Shown one piece after another: positions 1 to 7,225 of a stretch of 64,000 bases of DNA. How positions within the stretch are numbered: position 1 is the stretch's first letter; every line of letters begins with the position of its first letter. The stretch spans positions 2,418,001 through 2,482,000 of the forward strand of contig NZ_CP047159.1 in the NCBI RefSeq assembly GCF_019551475.1, given 5' to 3'. A program made the translations under genes and the position numbers. The notes beneath the pieces are model-generated. The model saw nothing but the letters and a program-made list of their open reading frames with translations, ran no database searches and was not told where the DNA came from. The DNA is from Prevotella sp. Rep29 (lineage in GTDB: Bacteria; Bacteroidota; Bacteroidia; Bacteroidales; Bacteroidaceae).

Positions 1-729
1 TAAAGCAATATAAAGTTTGTTTAAACTATGGTTGGCATTGTTCAAGCCTTTGGCTTCATATCCATTTGTATCCAAAATGTCACCTGCTTCAAAAAAAGCA
101 TACAACTTCAAATTGTAGAAGTCGCACACAGATTGAACTCCAGCCAATTCCATTTCTACAGCGATGCACCCTTCTTCCATACGTTTGCGTACAAGTCCTT
201 TTGTTTCTCTGATCATCGAATCTGTCGTCCATATTTTACCTGTAATATATGGTACAGATAATTTGTCGAAAATTATGGAAAGTTCCTTGCTTGCGGCTAT
301 ATCAATATAGTCGGATGGTGCTGCAAAATAATATGAACACCCGTCCCCTCTGTAACTTTGTGTCGGTATGATAAATCTACCTTGTGTGGTTGTACGGTCA
401 AGACTGCCACAGGAACCGAACATAATGAACTTTGATGCTCCAGTTAGCCAGCTTGCAAGATGACATTGAGAGGATGCTACTGCTGAACCTATTCCTGACA
501 GGTAGAAAGTTATCGTAACTCCTTTATAAGTTGTTTTATAGATATGCGTGTCGCCATTGCAAGCCGACATAGTTGCAATAATTTCAGATTCGTAGGAATC
601 AAGTAAATGCCGATGAATTTCCTTCGAGAATATTATCAGGCATATATCTGCAAAATCTCCACGTCTGCCGTAGAAATCAAACAGATTGATCATTGGTTCA
701 GTTTCAATATCATAACTATCAGTAATCAT
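1..729 (-). CDS. Nucleoside phosphorylase family protein (partial, runs off window)
   Basis: I read this frame directly on the minus strand from an ATG at 729; it stays open for 243 codons to the window edge, so the C-terminus is missing. It resembles the PNP/uridine phosphorylase superfamily, which cleaves or forms N-glycosidic bonds of nucleosides with phosphate. The glycine-rich stretch FGSCGSLD lies near the middle, and the substrate-pocket signature EMELAGVQSV follows towards the end. No signal peptide is visible, so it is probably cytosolic. It starts 11 nt after the lincosamide transferase stop and is the fourth gene of the operon promoted near 2890. Whether it acts on a normal nucleoside or is a specialised enzyme of this accessory operon cannot be told. 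The family is fairly sure; the substrate is not. Confidence 0.72.
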   Translation of the reverse strand, partial: MITDSYDIETEPMINLFDFYGRRGDFADICLIIFSKEIHRHLLDSYESEIIATMSACNGDTHIYKTTYKGVTITFYLSGIGSAVASSQCHLASWLTGASKFIMFGSCGSLDRTTTQGRFIIPTQSYRGDGCSYYFAAPSDYIDIAASKELSIIFDKLSVPYITGKIWTTDSMIRETKGLVRKRMEEGCIAVEMELAGVQSVCDFYNLKLYAFFEAGDILDTNGYEAKGLNNANHSLNKLYIAL

Positions 730-740
730 AGCATATTGAA

Positions 741-1241
741 TCAGATGTGAGTTTTATATTGCTCCGGTATCTCAAGATTGAAAGTTCTGCATAACAACAG
801 AACATCGTGGACATCATTTTCATCGTATTCATATCCAAGATGGAACTGTACCTGTGCCTCCGGGTTTATGCAGAACACCTCAATATTCCCGATTTTTCCT
901 TTACCTGAGAAAGTTTCGCTTGGGAAAGTGTATCCGTCATATAGAATTCCATCTTCGACATATTCGAAACAATGCAGATCGATTATTCTTCCGTTGTCAT
1001 CTTTCCAGACAGTATGGCTGTCGGTCGTATAGTCCATTATAACTTCTCTGTATCCCTTCCCTGTAATCACGGATATGGTTATACAGTAGTCTTTCTTCTC
1101 TACGAACAGATCGATGTCGTTATGTATTCTTGTTTCTCTGCCTATAAGTGCATCGACACCCCAACCGCCGTCCAAAAATACCTTTACAGATGCTTCAGAC
1201 AGCATTTCAAGAATCTCACATACATCAAAACAAGTTACCAT
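741..1241 (-). CDS. Lnu-type lincosamide nucleotidyltransferase
   Basis: At 166 residues this matches the short Lnu(A/C)-like nucleotidyltransferases, which transfer AMP from ATP to lincomycin or clindamycin. The nucleotidyltransferase core is seen as GGWGVDALIG (residues 25-34) followed by TRIHNDIDLF (38-47), with the metal-binding Asp pair at D42 and D44. Later conserved pieces are HTVWKD, IIDLHCFEY and FHLGYEYDENDVHD. It starts 11 nt after the Vat-like gene stop and ends 11 nt before the phosphorylase start, so it is translated from the same mRNA. ANT(2'')-type aminoglycoside transferases share the fold, but length and motifs fit Lnu better. Resistance activity is inferred from the family, not shown. 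Confidence 0.85.
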   Translation of the reverse strand: MVTCFDVCEILEMLSEASVKVFLDGGWGVDALIGRETRIHNDIDLFVEKKDYCITISVITGKGYREVIMDYTTDSHTVWKDDNGRIIDLHCFEYVEDGILYDGYTFPSETFSGKGKIGNIEVFCINPEAQVQFHLGYEYDENDVHDVLLLCRTFNLEIPEQYKTHI

Positions 1242-1252
1242 AAAATTCGAAT

Positions 1253-1894
1253 TTATAGGTTTCTGATCAATGATAAATCACCACTTGACAAAGCTTTGAA
1301 ATTGCGCTCAATTTTCTCAATGTCCCAATCCCACCATTTCAGTTGCAGCAGAAAGGCGATGAATTCGTCATCAAAACGCATCCTGACCACTCGGCAGGGA
1401 TTTCCCACGGCAACAGCGTATGGAGGAATGTCTGAGGCAACAACAGAGTTGGCTCCGATAATTGCACCGTCGCCTATATGAACGCCTGGCATGATGGTAA
1501 CATGCTGGCCAATCCAGACATCATTGCCCACAACGGTATCACCCTTCAGAGGCAATTCATCTTTCACTGGAGCAATGGCACTTCCCCAGTCACCACCAAT
1601 GACATAAAACGGATAGGTTGTCACACCGTCCATCCTATGATTGGCTCCATTCATGACAAACTCCACACCCTTGGCAATAGCGCAGAATTTGCCAATAATC
1701 AGCCGGTCACCTATGAAGTCGTAGAAATGAGTGACATGCTTCTCAAACTGGTCAGCACCATCCACATCATCGTAGTAGGTATAGTCGCCGATGATGATAC
1801 GCGGGTTCTTCACCACGTTCTTGATGAAGCAGAGGCTTGGAATCTTCGGATTCGGAAAAGCCTCATTGGGGTTGGGTCTATTATTGATTTCCAT
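1253..1894 (-). CDS. Vat-type streptogramin A O-acetyltransferase (hexapeptide repeat)
   Basis: The 213-residue product belongs to the xenobiotic acetyltransferase group of left-handed beta-helix enzymes, which acetylate streptogramin A with acetyl-CoA. The signature NGANHRMDG around residues 82-90 holds the predicted catalytic base His86. It is followed by [20 protein letters not shown] with its hexapeptide periodicity, then [20 protein letters not shown] and the terminal RFDDEF and [10 protein letters not shown] motifs typical of Vat proteins. CatB chloramphenicol acetyltransferases share the fold, but the NGANHRMDG box and the C-terminal motif favour Vat. It follows the Abi gene by 27 nt and precedes the Lnu gene by 11 nt. 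Lincosamide plus streptogramin A modification in one operon suggests a ribosome-antibiotic resistance cassette. Confidence 0.88.
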   Translation of the reverse strand: MEINNRPNPNEAFPNPKIPSLCFIKNVVKNPRIIIGDYTYYDDVDGADQFEKHVTHFYDFIGDRLIIGKFCAIAKGVEFVMNGANHRMDGVTTYPFYVIGGDWGSAIAPVKDELPLKGDTVVGNDVWIGQHVTIMPGVHIGDGAIIGANSVVASDIPPYAVAVGNPCRVVRMRFDDEFIAFLLQLKWWDWDIEKIERNFKALSSGDLSLIRNL

Positions 1895-1921
1895 AAATTC
1901 CGATTTATCTGTCTTTTTATA

Positions 1922-2827
1922 TCAAGCAATTGGTGTATTCCATAATGGCTCAGCCTCCCAACCACGAGGAAAGCCCATCGCATTGATGTCAATGGACGGG
2001 TAGGAACTGAGTAGGGCATCAATCTTTGCCTTCATGTCGTTGTTCGGCGAAATGATGTCAAGGAAGAATTTAATGATACAGAGACTGAAATAGGCTTTCT
2101 TTTGGTTGACTGGAATTGCAATCCAAGGACGCGCCATACGTCGCTGAGTCAAAACCCTCAGAGCAAATGTACGGTTCCATACGCGAGCGTGATGACCGCA
2201 GTTGTTTCTGGCAACAGTGATAATTGTCATCCATGAGTTAAAGACTGGCACTCCCAGGGAAAACTCTTGTGCTATCTTCTTTCGAATCTGGTTGCTCCTG
2301 ATGTTATCGTATATCCTTGTCAGCACACCCAAGGGAAGTATCTCAGCCAACATCCAAGAAGGGGGGTATGAGTCAGAATAAGTGTTGCGGAAATGTTCAA
2401 TGAAATCTTCGCGCGACTTTGCCAGTTCTACATCTATCAGCTGCTTTGTCTTGGCAAAGGTGCTGGTATCATAGAAACACGTCGGGTCGGTCATCCAAAA
2501 GGGATTCCCTGTCTCACGGCTCGTTATGTTGATAATGGCACTACGGACGGCTATCTCAATCTTCTCAATCTCGTTGAACATCAGCAGGCGAAGATGCCTG
2601 TCGAAGCGATACATGTCCAAGGCTTGATTGAACGTGGCTCCTGGTTTGAAAACATGATTTTCCTTCGGTGTTGTCAAAAGAGGATAGAGATAAGCACTAA
2701 ATCTGTAATAACCGATGTGGCGGAGATAGTTCTCCGTACGTGCGACATTCTCAATGTGGAGTCCACGAGATTGCAGCAATGTCACCAGCTGAGCTGGTGA
2801 TGAGTATGTCTTTGTATAATGTGCCAT
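1922..2827 (-). CDS. AbiD/AbiF-like abortive infection protein (Abi_2, HEPN)
   Basis: This 301-residue protein looks like the Abi_2 family (AbiD/AbiF), first known from lactococcal plasmids that abort phage infection. Visible family marks are YLRHIGYYRFSAYLYPL near residues 34-50, DRHLRLLMFNEIEKIEIAVR near 75-94, PSWMLAEILPLG, and the HEPN-like RNNCGHHARVWNR near residues 206-218, which supplies an R-x4-6-H type RNase motif. The N-terminus is not extended and no membrane segment is seen. It is the first gene after the promoter at 2890-2921, and the ATG lies right after a leader hairpin. It heads an operon whose other members modify antibiotics. Phage defence by RNA cleavage is inferred from the HEPN motif. 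Confidence 0.88.
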   Translation of the reverse strand: MAHYTKTYSSPAQLVTLLQSRGLHIENVARTENYLRHIGYYRFSAYLYPLLTTPKENHVFKPGATFNQALDMYRFDRHLRLLMFNEIEKIEIAVRSAIINITSRETGNPFWMTDPTCFYDTSTFAKTKQLIDVELAKSREDFIEHFRNTYSDSYPPSWMLAEILPLGVLTRIYDNIRSNQIRKKIAQEFSLGVPVFNSWMTIITVARNNCGHHARVWNRTFALRVLTQRRMARPWIAIPVNQKKAYFSLCIIKFFLDIISPNNDMKAKIDALLSSYPSIDINAMGFPRGWEAEPLWNTPIA

Positions 2828-2841
2828 AATAAAACAAAACG

Positions 2842-2879
2842 ACCCGCCGATTTAAGCATTGTGAAGAGGCTTGGCGGGT
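2842..2879 (-). promoter_or_regulatory. Leader hairpin, possible attenuator before the Abi-Vat-Lnu operon
   Basis: On the minus strand ACCCGCC (2879-2873) can pair with GGCGGGT (2848-2842); an inner AAGC/GCTT stem lies in the 24-nt loop. The closing arm is followed by a U-rich run directly before the Abi start codon at 2827. This is the shape of an intrinsic terminator placed in a short 5' leader. An ATG inside the loop opens a 25-codon frame that overlaps the Abi start. Whether it is a translated leader peptide is unknown. Confidence 0.5.
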
Positions 2880-2889
2880 TCTCGTGGCG

Positions 2890-2921
2890 CAAAGGTACTG
2901 CTTTTATTTTGAATAGCCAAA
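2890..2921 (-). promoter_or_regulatory. Bacteroidota-type promoter for the Abi-Vat-Lnu-phosphorylase operon
   Basis: Reading the minus strand, TTTG (2921-2918) is followed after 20 nt by TACCTTTG (2897-2890), matching the -33 TTTG and -7 TAnnTTTG boxes of Bacteroidota sigma factor promoters. Transcription would start around 2883, giving a leader of about 55 nt. No comparable promoter is seen between the four downstream genes. Confidence 0.72.
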
Positions 2922-3477
2922 CTTTTTTGAAGAAAAAGAATAAAAGCAGCCTAAGAAATCCCCTTTTTGCCTCAAAGTGTTACCTCATCCTTTCTTTTCC
3001 CTACCTTTTTCAATTAATATGAACCAAAGATTACCTGTCTGGCGAACATAAACATTGGTACGATTGACACGGCAAACAAACAGTAGTCAACAAAAAAGAA
3101 AGTTGACAGCCGTTTGGATTATCCAAAGTTGACTTTGAATTATTAACCGCCATTGAATCCCAGACACTTAGAGTGCCCAAGATACAATAGCGGTACAAGA
3201 ACCTTGTTTTTAGCCGATTTTCGAGTCATCAACGAAGCCATAAAATGAGCTTCTAATGTCAACCAGACTTGGCAAACGGCAAAAATGCCTCAAAATTGAA
3301 AGTTAAATAATCTTGATGAATTGTTAAATCTTGCTCACTTTTGAAGGCTGGTTTTGCTCTGCAAAACTCTTAGATTTGCCCTTTTGATGGATTGCACTTT
3401 TTTGTACCTTTCAACTTTGGTGGTATTGCATAAATATCTGTGCTGCAATTATTTATGAAATCACAAAACAATCCCAC
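2922..3477. other. Intergenic stretch without a supported gene
   Basis: I see no convincing coding frame here. The stretch is AT-rich, separates the accessory operon from the truncated kinase, and is where the kinase's N-terminal sensor region would be expected. The last 30 bases read like a degenerate remnant of the kinase H-box. Confidence 0.5.
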
Positions 3478-4008
3478 ATGAACACGCTCAACAACATACA
3501 CGCGCTGGTCGATATCGACCCGCAAAAAGCGCAGACAAGCATCCTGCAATTGTCCAAGCTCATGAGATACGTGCTCTACGATGCGACGAAAAATCTGGTT
3601 CCCCTGCAACAGGACATCGACTTTGTCAGCAACTACATCCGACTGATGCGCATCCGCTATTCCGACAAAGTGGCTATCGAAACCGACATCCGGGAACCGA
3701 TGCCCGACCGACAGATTCCACCACTGCTGTTCATCAGTTTCGTGGAGAATGCGTTCAAACACGGCATCAGCTACGAGAACGAATCGTTCATACAACTGAG
3801 CATACATACTGACGACGACAAACTCCACTTCAGTTGTCGGAACAGTAAGAAACGAACGGAAAAACCGGAAAAGGCCGACAAAGGAGGTGTTGGAATAAAG
3901 AACACACGCCAACGGCTCGACCTCATCTACGGAACCGACTATCAACTTGACATCCGGGACGATGACAACGATTACACTGTCAGCCTCACCATCCCTCTCA
4001 CCTCATAA
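3478..4008 (+). pseudogene. LytS/YehU-type sensor kinase, N-terminally truncated
   Basis: The 176-residue frame is the C-terminal half of a His_kinase/HATPase protein. It begins at NTLNNIHALVDID, which in intact members directly follows the phospho-acceptor box (PHFxxN). The HATPase part follows: an N-box VENAFKHGI near residues 91-99 and a glycine box KGGVGIKNTRQRL near 139-151. All transmembrane and sensor sequence and the catalytic His box are absent. Just upstream, another frame reads KSQNNP at 3458-3475, close to the expected SQINPHF, and then goes out of frame. It ends 12 nt before the LytTR regulator, its normal partner. It may be a pseudogene or an orphan ATPase fragment; I favour a pseudogene. 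Confidence 0.7.
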
Positions 4009-4020
4009 AAAAACAACACC

Positions 4021-4752
4021 ATGATTAAATGCCTTATCATCGACGACGAACCACTTGCGCTCCAACAGCTCGAGGGTTATATCAAGAAAATTCCATACCT
4101 TGAACTCGCTGCCAGTTGTCAGAGTGTCAGTGAGGCACTGGGCATCATCAAGACTGACAGTATCGACGCCGTCTTTACCGACATCAACATGCCCGACATG
4201 AATGGGCTCGACTTCGTCCGTGCCATACACGACACGGGCGAAAACCCGCTCATCGTTTTCACCACCGCCTACTCGGAATATGCCGTTGAAAGTTTCACCG
4301 TCGATGCCGTTGACTATCTCCTGAAACCCTTCGGACAGGAAGACGTGGAGCGCGTGGCTGCCAAACTGTTCAAAATCTATGAGCAGAGCAACGTGGCTGC
4401 CGTTTCGTCTGTGGATGAAGATGACACGCTGTTCCTCAAAACCGAACACAAAATCGTGCGCATCGATATCAAGGACATACGCTACATCGAAGGCATGAGC
4501 GAGTATCTGAAAATACATCTCGAAGGACATCCCAAGCCGCTCATCGTGCTGCTCAGCATGAAAAAACTCGAAGAACGGCTGCCCACACCTATCTTCATGC
4601 GCATCCACCGTTCATACATCATCAATCTGAAAAAGATACAGGAAGTGAACAAGAACCGCGTCATCCTCGATGCCGACACCTATCTGCCTATCGGCGACCT
4701 CTATCGGCAAACCTTCATGAACTATCTCGAAACGAAATTTATTGGAAAATAA
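4021..4752 (+). CDS. LytTR-family response regulator
   Basis: The 243-residue protein has an intact receiver domain (1-120) with the acidic pair D8/D9, phospho-acceptor D54 in FTDINMPD, T81/T82 and K102 in the LLKPF motif. It is followed by a LytTR DNA-binding domain (about 135-240), recognised by IVRIDIKDIRYIEGMSEYLK and FMRIHRSYIINL. LytTR regulators bind tandem direct repeats in promoters and pair with LytS/YehU-type kinases. The kinase immediately upstream is truncated, so this regulator may now lack its cognate input or depend on another kinase. Its 3' end is convergent with asd across a perfect 12-bp hairpin. Confidence 0.92.
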   Translation: MIKCLIIDDEPLALQQLEGYIKKIPYLELAASCQSVSEALGIIKTDSIDAVFTDINMPDMNGLDFVRAIHDTGENPLIVFTTAYSEYAVESFTVDAVDYLLKPFGQEDVERVAAKLFKIYEQSNVAAVSSVDEDDTLFLKTEHKIVRIDIKDIRYIEGMSEYLKIHLEGHPKPLIVLLSMKKLEERLPTPIFMRIHRSYIINLKKIQEVNKNRVILDADTYLPIGDLYRQTFMNYLETKFIGK

Positions 4753-4753
4753 T

Positions 4754-4783
4754 GATGAGAGAATCTAATGCGATTCTCTCATC
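4754..4783. terminator. Perfect 12-bp inverted repeat between convergent genes
   Basis: GATGAGAGAATC (4754-4765) is the exact inverse of GATTCTCTCATC (4772-4783) with a 6-nt loop. It overlaps the last codons of asd and lies just after the regulator stop. The minus-strand side is followed by a T-rich stretch, so it fits a bidirectional terminator. Confidence 0.65.
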
Positions 4784-5769
4784 AAATATTCGGCTATCTG
4801 CACTGCGTTGAGGGCTGCTCCCTTACGAATCTGGTCGCCACTGAGCCAGAGGGTCATGCCATGCTCATCGGCAAGGTCTTTCCGTATGCGTCCCACGAAG
4901 ATGTCGTCCTTGCCTGCTGTGTCGAGCGGCATCGGATAGATGCCGTCGGACGGGTTGTCGCACAGGCAACAGCCTGGGGCAGCGGCTATGGCTGCCTGCA
5001 CCTCTTCCACGCTCAGGGCGCGCTCGGTCTCTATCCATACGCTTTCCGAGTGGGAACGGAGGGCGCTCACCCGCACACAAGTGGCTGAGCAGCGCACGTC
5101 GGAGTGCATGATTTTCTGTGTCTCATAGAACATTTTCAGTTCTTCTTTCGTATAGCCGTTAGGCTGGAACACGTCCACCTGCGGAATGACATTGTATGCC
5201 AACTGATGAGGGAAGCGACTCACGGTGACGGGTTCGCCGGCAAGAATCTCCCGATACTGCTGCTCCAGTTCTGCCATGGCTGCCGCTCCGGCACCGCTGG
5301 CGCTCTGATAGCTTGCCACCCGTATGCGCCGGATGTGGCTCAGCTGCTCGATGGGCTGTAAAGCCACCACCATCATAATCGTCGTGCAGTTGGGATTGGC
5401 TATGATATTGCGCGGGCGGTTCAGTGCATCGGCGGCATTGACCTCCGGCACGACGAGGGGGACGTCATCGTCCATACGGAACGCGCTGGAGTTGTCAATC
5501 ATGACTGCCCCGTGCTTCGTGATGGTCTCTGCATACTCACGCGAGACACCGCCACCTGCCGAGACGAACGCCACATCCACATCGCGGAAGGAATCATCGT
5601 GCTGCAACTGCTGCACTTCTATCTGTCGTCCGCCATATTCATACACCTTCCCGGCACTTCGCTCACTGCCAAAGAGTTTCAGTTCGTCGATCGGGAACGC
5701 CCGTTGTGCCAGCACCCGCAGGAACTCCTGCCCCACGGCGCCGCTCGCACCGACTATCGCTACATTCAT
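4765..5769 (-). CDS. asd: Aspartate-semialdehyde dehydrogenase
   Basis: The enzyme reduces aspartyl phosphate to aspartate semialdehyde with NADPH, in the lysine/threonine/methionine and diaminopimelate pathway. I use the ATG at 5769, giving 334 residues beginning [13 protein letters not shown], a nucleotide-binding loop; the frame is open 28 codons further upstream but that part overlaps the neighbouring lipoprotein gene and is not conserved-looking. The active-site Cys is C128 in NPNCTTIM, and SSAFRMD lies near residue 94. The length is normal for the family. It follows the OmpA-like gene on the same strand by about 80 nt and may be cotranscribed with it. Confidence 0.96.
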   Translation of the reverse strand: MNVAIVGASGAVGQEFLRVLAQRAFPIDELKLFGSERSAGKVYEYGGRQIEVQQLQHDDSFRDVDVAFVSAGGGVSREYAETITKHGAVMIDNSSAFRMDDDVPLVVPEVNAADALNRPRNIIANPNCTTIMMVVALQPIEQLSHIRRIRVASYQSASGAGAAAMAELEQQYREILAGEPVTVSRFPHQLAYNVIPQVDVFQPNGYTKEELKMFYETQKIMHSDVRCSATCVRVSALRSHSESVWIETERALSVEEVQAAIAAAPGCCLCDNPSDGIYPMPLDTAGKDDIFVGRIRKDLADEHGMTLWLSGDQIRKGAALNAVQIAEYLMRESH

Positions 5770-5849
5770 ATTTCTTTTTAATTGATATTCTTTTAATAAG
5801 AGATTCCCAGAGTTCCTAGTCCTCCCAGTGTTCCCAGCCGGGCTTATAT

Positions 5850-6689
5850 TCAATCTTTCTCAGGTGCCTGATCGATGAGTTCCATGAACTGGTCGAGTTT
5901 CGGCGTGATGATAATCTGTGTGCGGCGGTTACGCTGCTTGCCCACTTCCGTGTTGTTGGTTGTCAGCGGGTTGTATTCGCCACGTCCGCCAGCCGTCAGT
6001 CGTTTCGGATCTACGCCGTAGCGGGTCTGCAGGAACTGCACGACGCTCGATGCGCGCAGACAGGAGAGGTCCCAGTTGTTGCGGATGTTCTCGCGCGAGA
6101 TGGGCACATTGTCGGTATTTCCTTCCACGAGCACGTCATAGTCCTTGTAGTCCATGATGATTTTCGCAATCTTCGAGAGCGTTTCTGCCGCACGGTCGTT
6201 GATTTCGTACGACCCACTCTTGTAGAGCATGTTGTCTGCCAGCGAGATATAGACCACACCCTTGAGCACCTGCACGTCCACCTCTTTCAGTTCCTCGCGT
6301 GAGAGCGAGCGGGTGAGGTTGTTGGTCAGCACCATGTTGAGCGAGTCGCTCTTGCTCTTCACCTCTACAAGGTGGCGTATGTATTGGTTCGACTCGTTGA
6401 TCTGGTCCACCAGTTTCTCGATGCTCACATTGTTCTGATTGGCATTTGTCAGACTCTTGTCCAACGAACGCTGCAGGCGTGCATAGTCTTTCTGTGCTTG
6501 TGCGAGTTGTGCCTCAAGACTGCTCACGCGCGAATTTGCCGCAGCGAGTTGTTCCTTAGCGCTCATATAGTTCTGTGTCAGCGACTTGTTCTCGTCCTGA
6601 CAAGCTACTAATTCCTTTTTACTTACGCAGCTGGTCATCAAGATGGCGCCTGCTGCGAGCGACAAGATAAATAGTTTTTTTGTTTTCAT
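5850..6689 (-). CDS. OmpA/MotB-domain lipoprotein with coiled coil
   Basis: The 279-residue protein starts with a lipoprotein signal peptide ending in the lipobox LMTSC (Cys21). Residues 25-125 are rich in Q, L, S, K and A with heptad spacing, suggesting a coiled coil that spans the periplasm. The C-terminal third is an OmpA-like peptidoglycan-binding domain, with [10 protein letters not shown] near residue 192 and the late [11 protein letters not shown]. Such proteins anchor the outer membrane to peptidoglycan. Promoter boxes are visible at 6718-6750. The position before asd on the same strand does not suggest a functional link. Confidence 0.93.
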   Translation of the reverse strand: MKTKKLFILSLAAGAILMTSCVSKKELVACQDENKSLTQNYMSAKEQLAAANSRVSSLEAQLAQAQKDYARLQRSLDKSLTNANQNNVSIEKLVDQINESNQYIRHLVEVKSKSDSLNMVLTNNLTRSLSREELKEVDVQVLKGVVYISLADNMLYKSGSYEINDRAAETLSKIAKIIMDYKDYDVLVEGNTDNVPISRENIRNNWDLSCLRASSVVQFLQTRYGVDPKRLTAGGRGEYNPLTTNNTEVGKQRNRRTQIIITPKLDQFMELIDQAPEKD

Positions 6690-6717
6690 AATCGTATTTT
6701 TTTATTTGAAATCGGTG

Positions 6718-6750
6718 CAAATATACAGAATAGACGCATAAAACATCAAA
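6718..6750 (-). promoter_or_regulatory. Promoter of the OmpA-like lipoprotein gene
   Basis: On the minus strand TTTG (6750-6747) and TATATTTG (6725-6718) are separated by 21 nt, close to the Bacteroidota consensus. The boxes lie about 30 nt before the start codon at 6689. Confidence 0.6.
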
Positions 6751-6807
6751 AAGTCTCATACGTTTATTGAATTTTAACCACTTTCCCGCATGGTTTTTTG
6801 ATTATTA

Positions 6808-7143
6808 ACGAGGGAGCCCTAATTCTTAATTGCTTTCAGCGAACGTTGTTTGACTTCCTTCGTTCGGAGGGATTTGCAATCCCTCCGCTATTTAATATAA
6901 GCATTTGCAATGCGCTTAACATACAAAAAAGCGGAAAGTTTCTCGGATTACAATTGCTTTCCCCTTCGGACAGCGAACGTTGTTTCCTAATATTATCTGC
7001 GTGCGGATTGCAATTGGCTTTGACTTTCCCCGTAGGCGTCGATTTCCAATTCCCTTCGGCCGCCGAACGTTGTTTCCGCACGAACGATATAACGTAATTT
7101 CGTTATACCGTTATTTCGTTATCACGTAATCTCGTCATAACGT
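6808..7143. repeat. Dispersed repeat cluster downstream of the secreted protein gene
   Basis: This gene-free stretch contains the 12-mer CGAACGTTGTTT three times (near 6840, 6974 and 7061), each in a related context with motifs such as GATTGCAATTG and CCCTTCGG. The 24-bp unit at 6828-6851 recurs in exact inverse orientation at 11767-11790, on the other side of the 7226-11298 gene pair. An apparent minus-strand frame across it (6836-7081) only reflects the repeats. The right end is the TAACG-type array listed separately. Function is unknown. Confidence 0.7.
7083..7143. repeat. Short-period TAACG/CGTTA array, copy 1
   Basis: About seven CGTTA-like pentamers (or their inverse) recur every 8-10 bases over 60 bp. 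The minus strand shares ACGTGATAACGAAATAACG exactly with the array at 63112-63149. A third array is at 11836-11881. All three lie in intergenic DNA. Confidence 0.65.
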
Positions 7144-7157
7144 CTTCAAACAAAAAA

Positions 7158-7196
7158 AGCAAAAATCGGAATGCGAAACGCATCCCGATTTTTGCT
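7158..7196 (-). terminator. Intrinsic terminator of the large secreted protein gene
   Basis: An 18-bp stem with one mismatch and a 3-nt loop begins about 30 nt after the stop codon at 7226. On the minus strand it ends in GCTTTTTTTG, a strong U tract. Confidence 0.9.
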
Positions 7197-7225
7197 TTAT
7201 CATTTTCTCCCTTGGGAGGGATTGT

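Noticed and set aside
3370..3945. A 191-codon minus-strand frame opposite the truncated kinase
   Set aside because: The plus-strand frame matches HATPase motifs; the minus-strand frame has no recognisable features.
4765..5853. A longer asd with 28 extra N-terminal residues
   Set aside because: The extension overlaps the lipoprotein stop and lacks family similarity; the dinucleotide-binding loop begins right after the ATG at 5769.
6836..7081. An 81-codon minus-strand frame with repeated RKQRS-like words
   Set aside because: The frame is produced by the repeat units themselves (CGAACGTTGTTT and neighbours); it has no promoter and I do not regard it as a gene.
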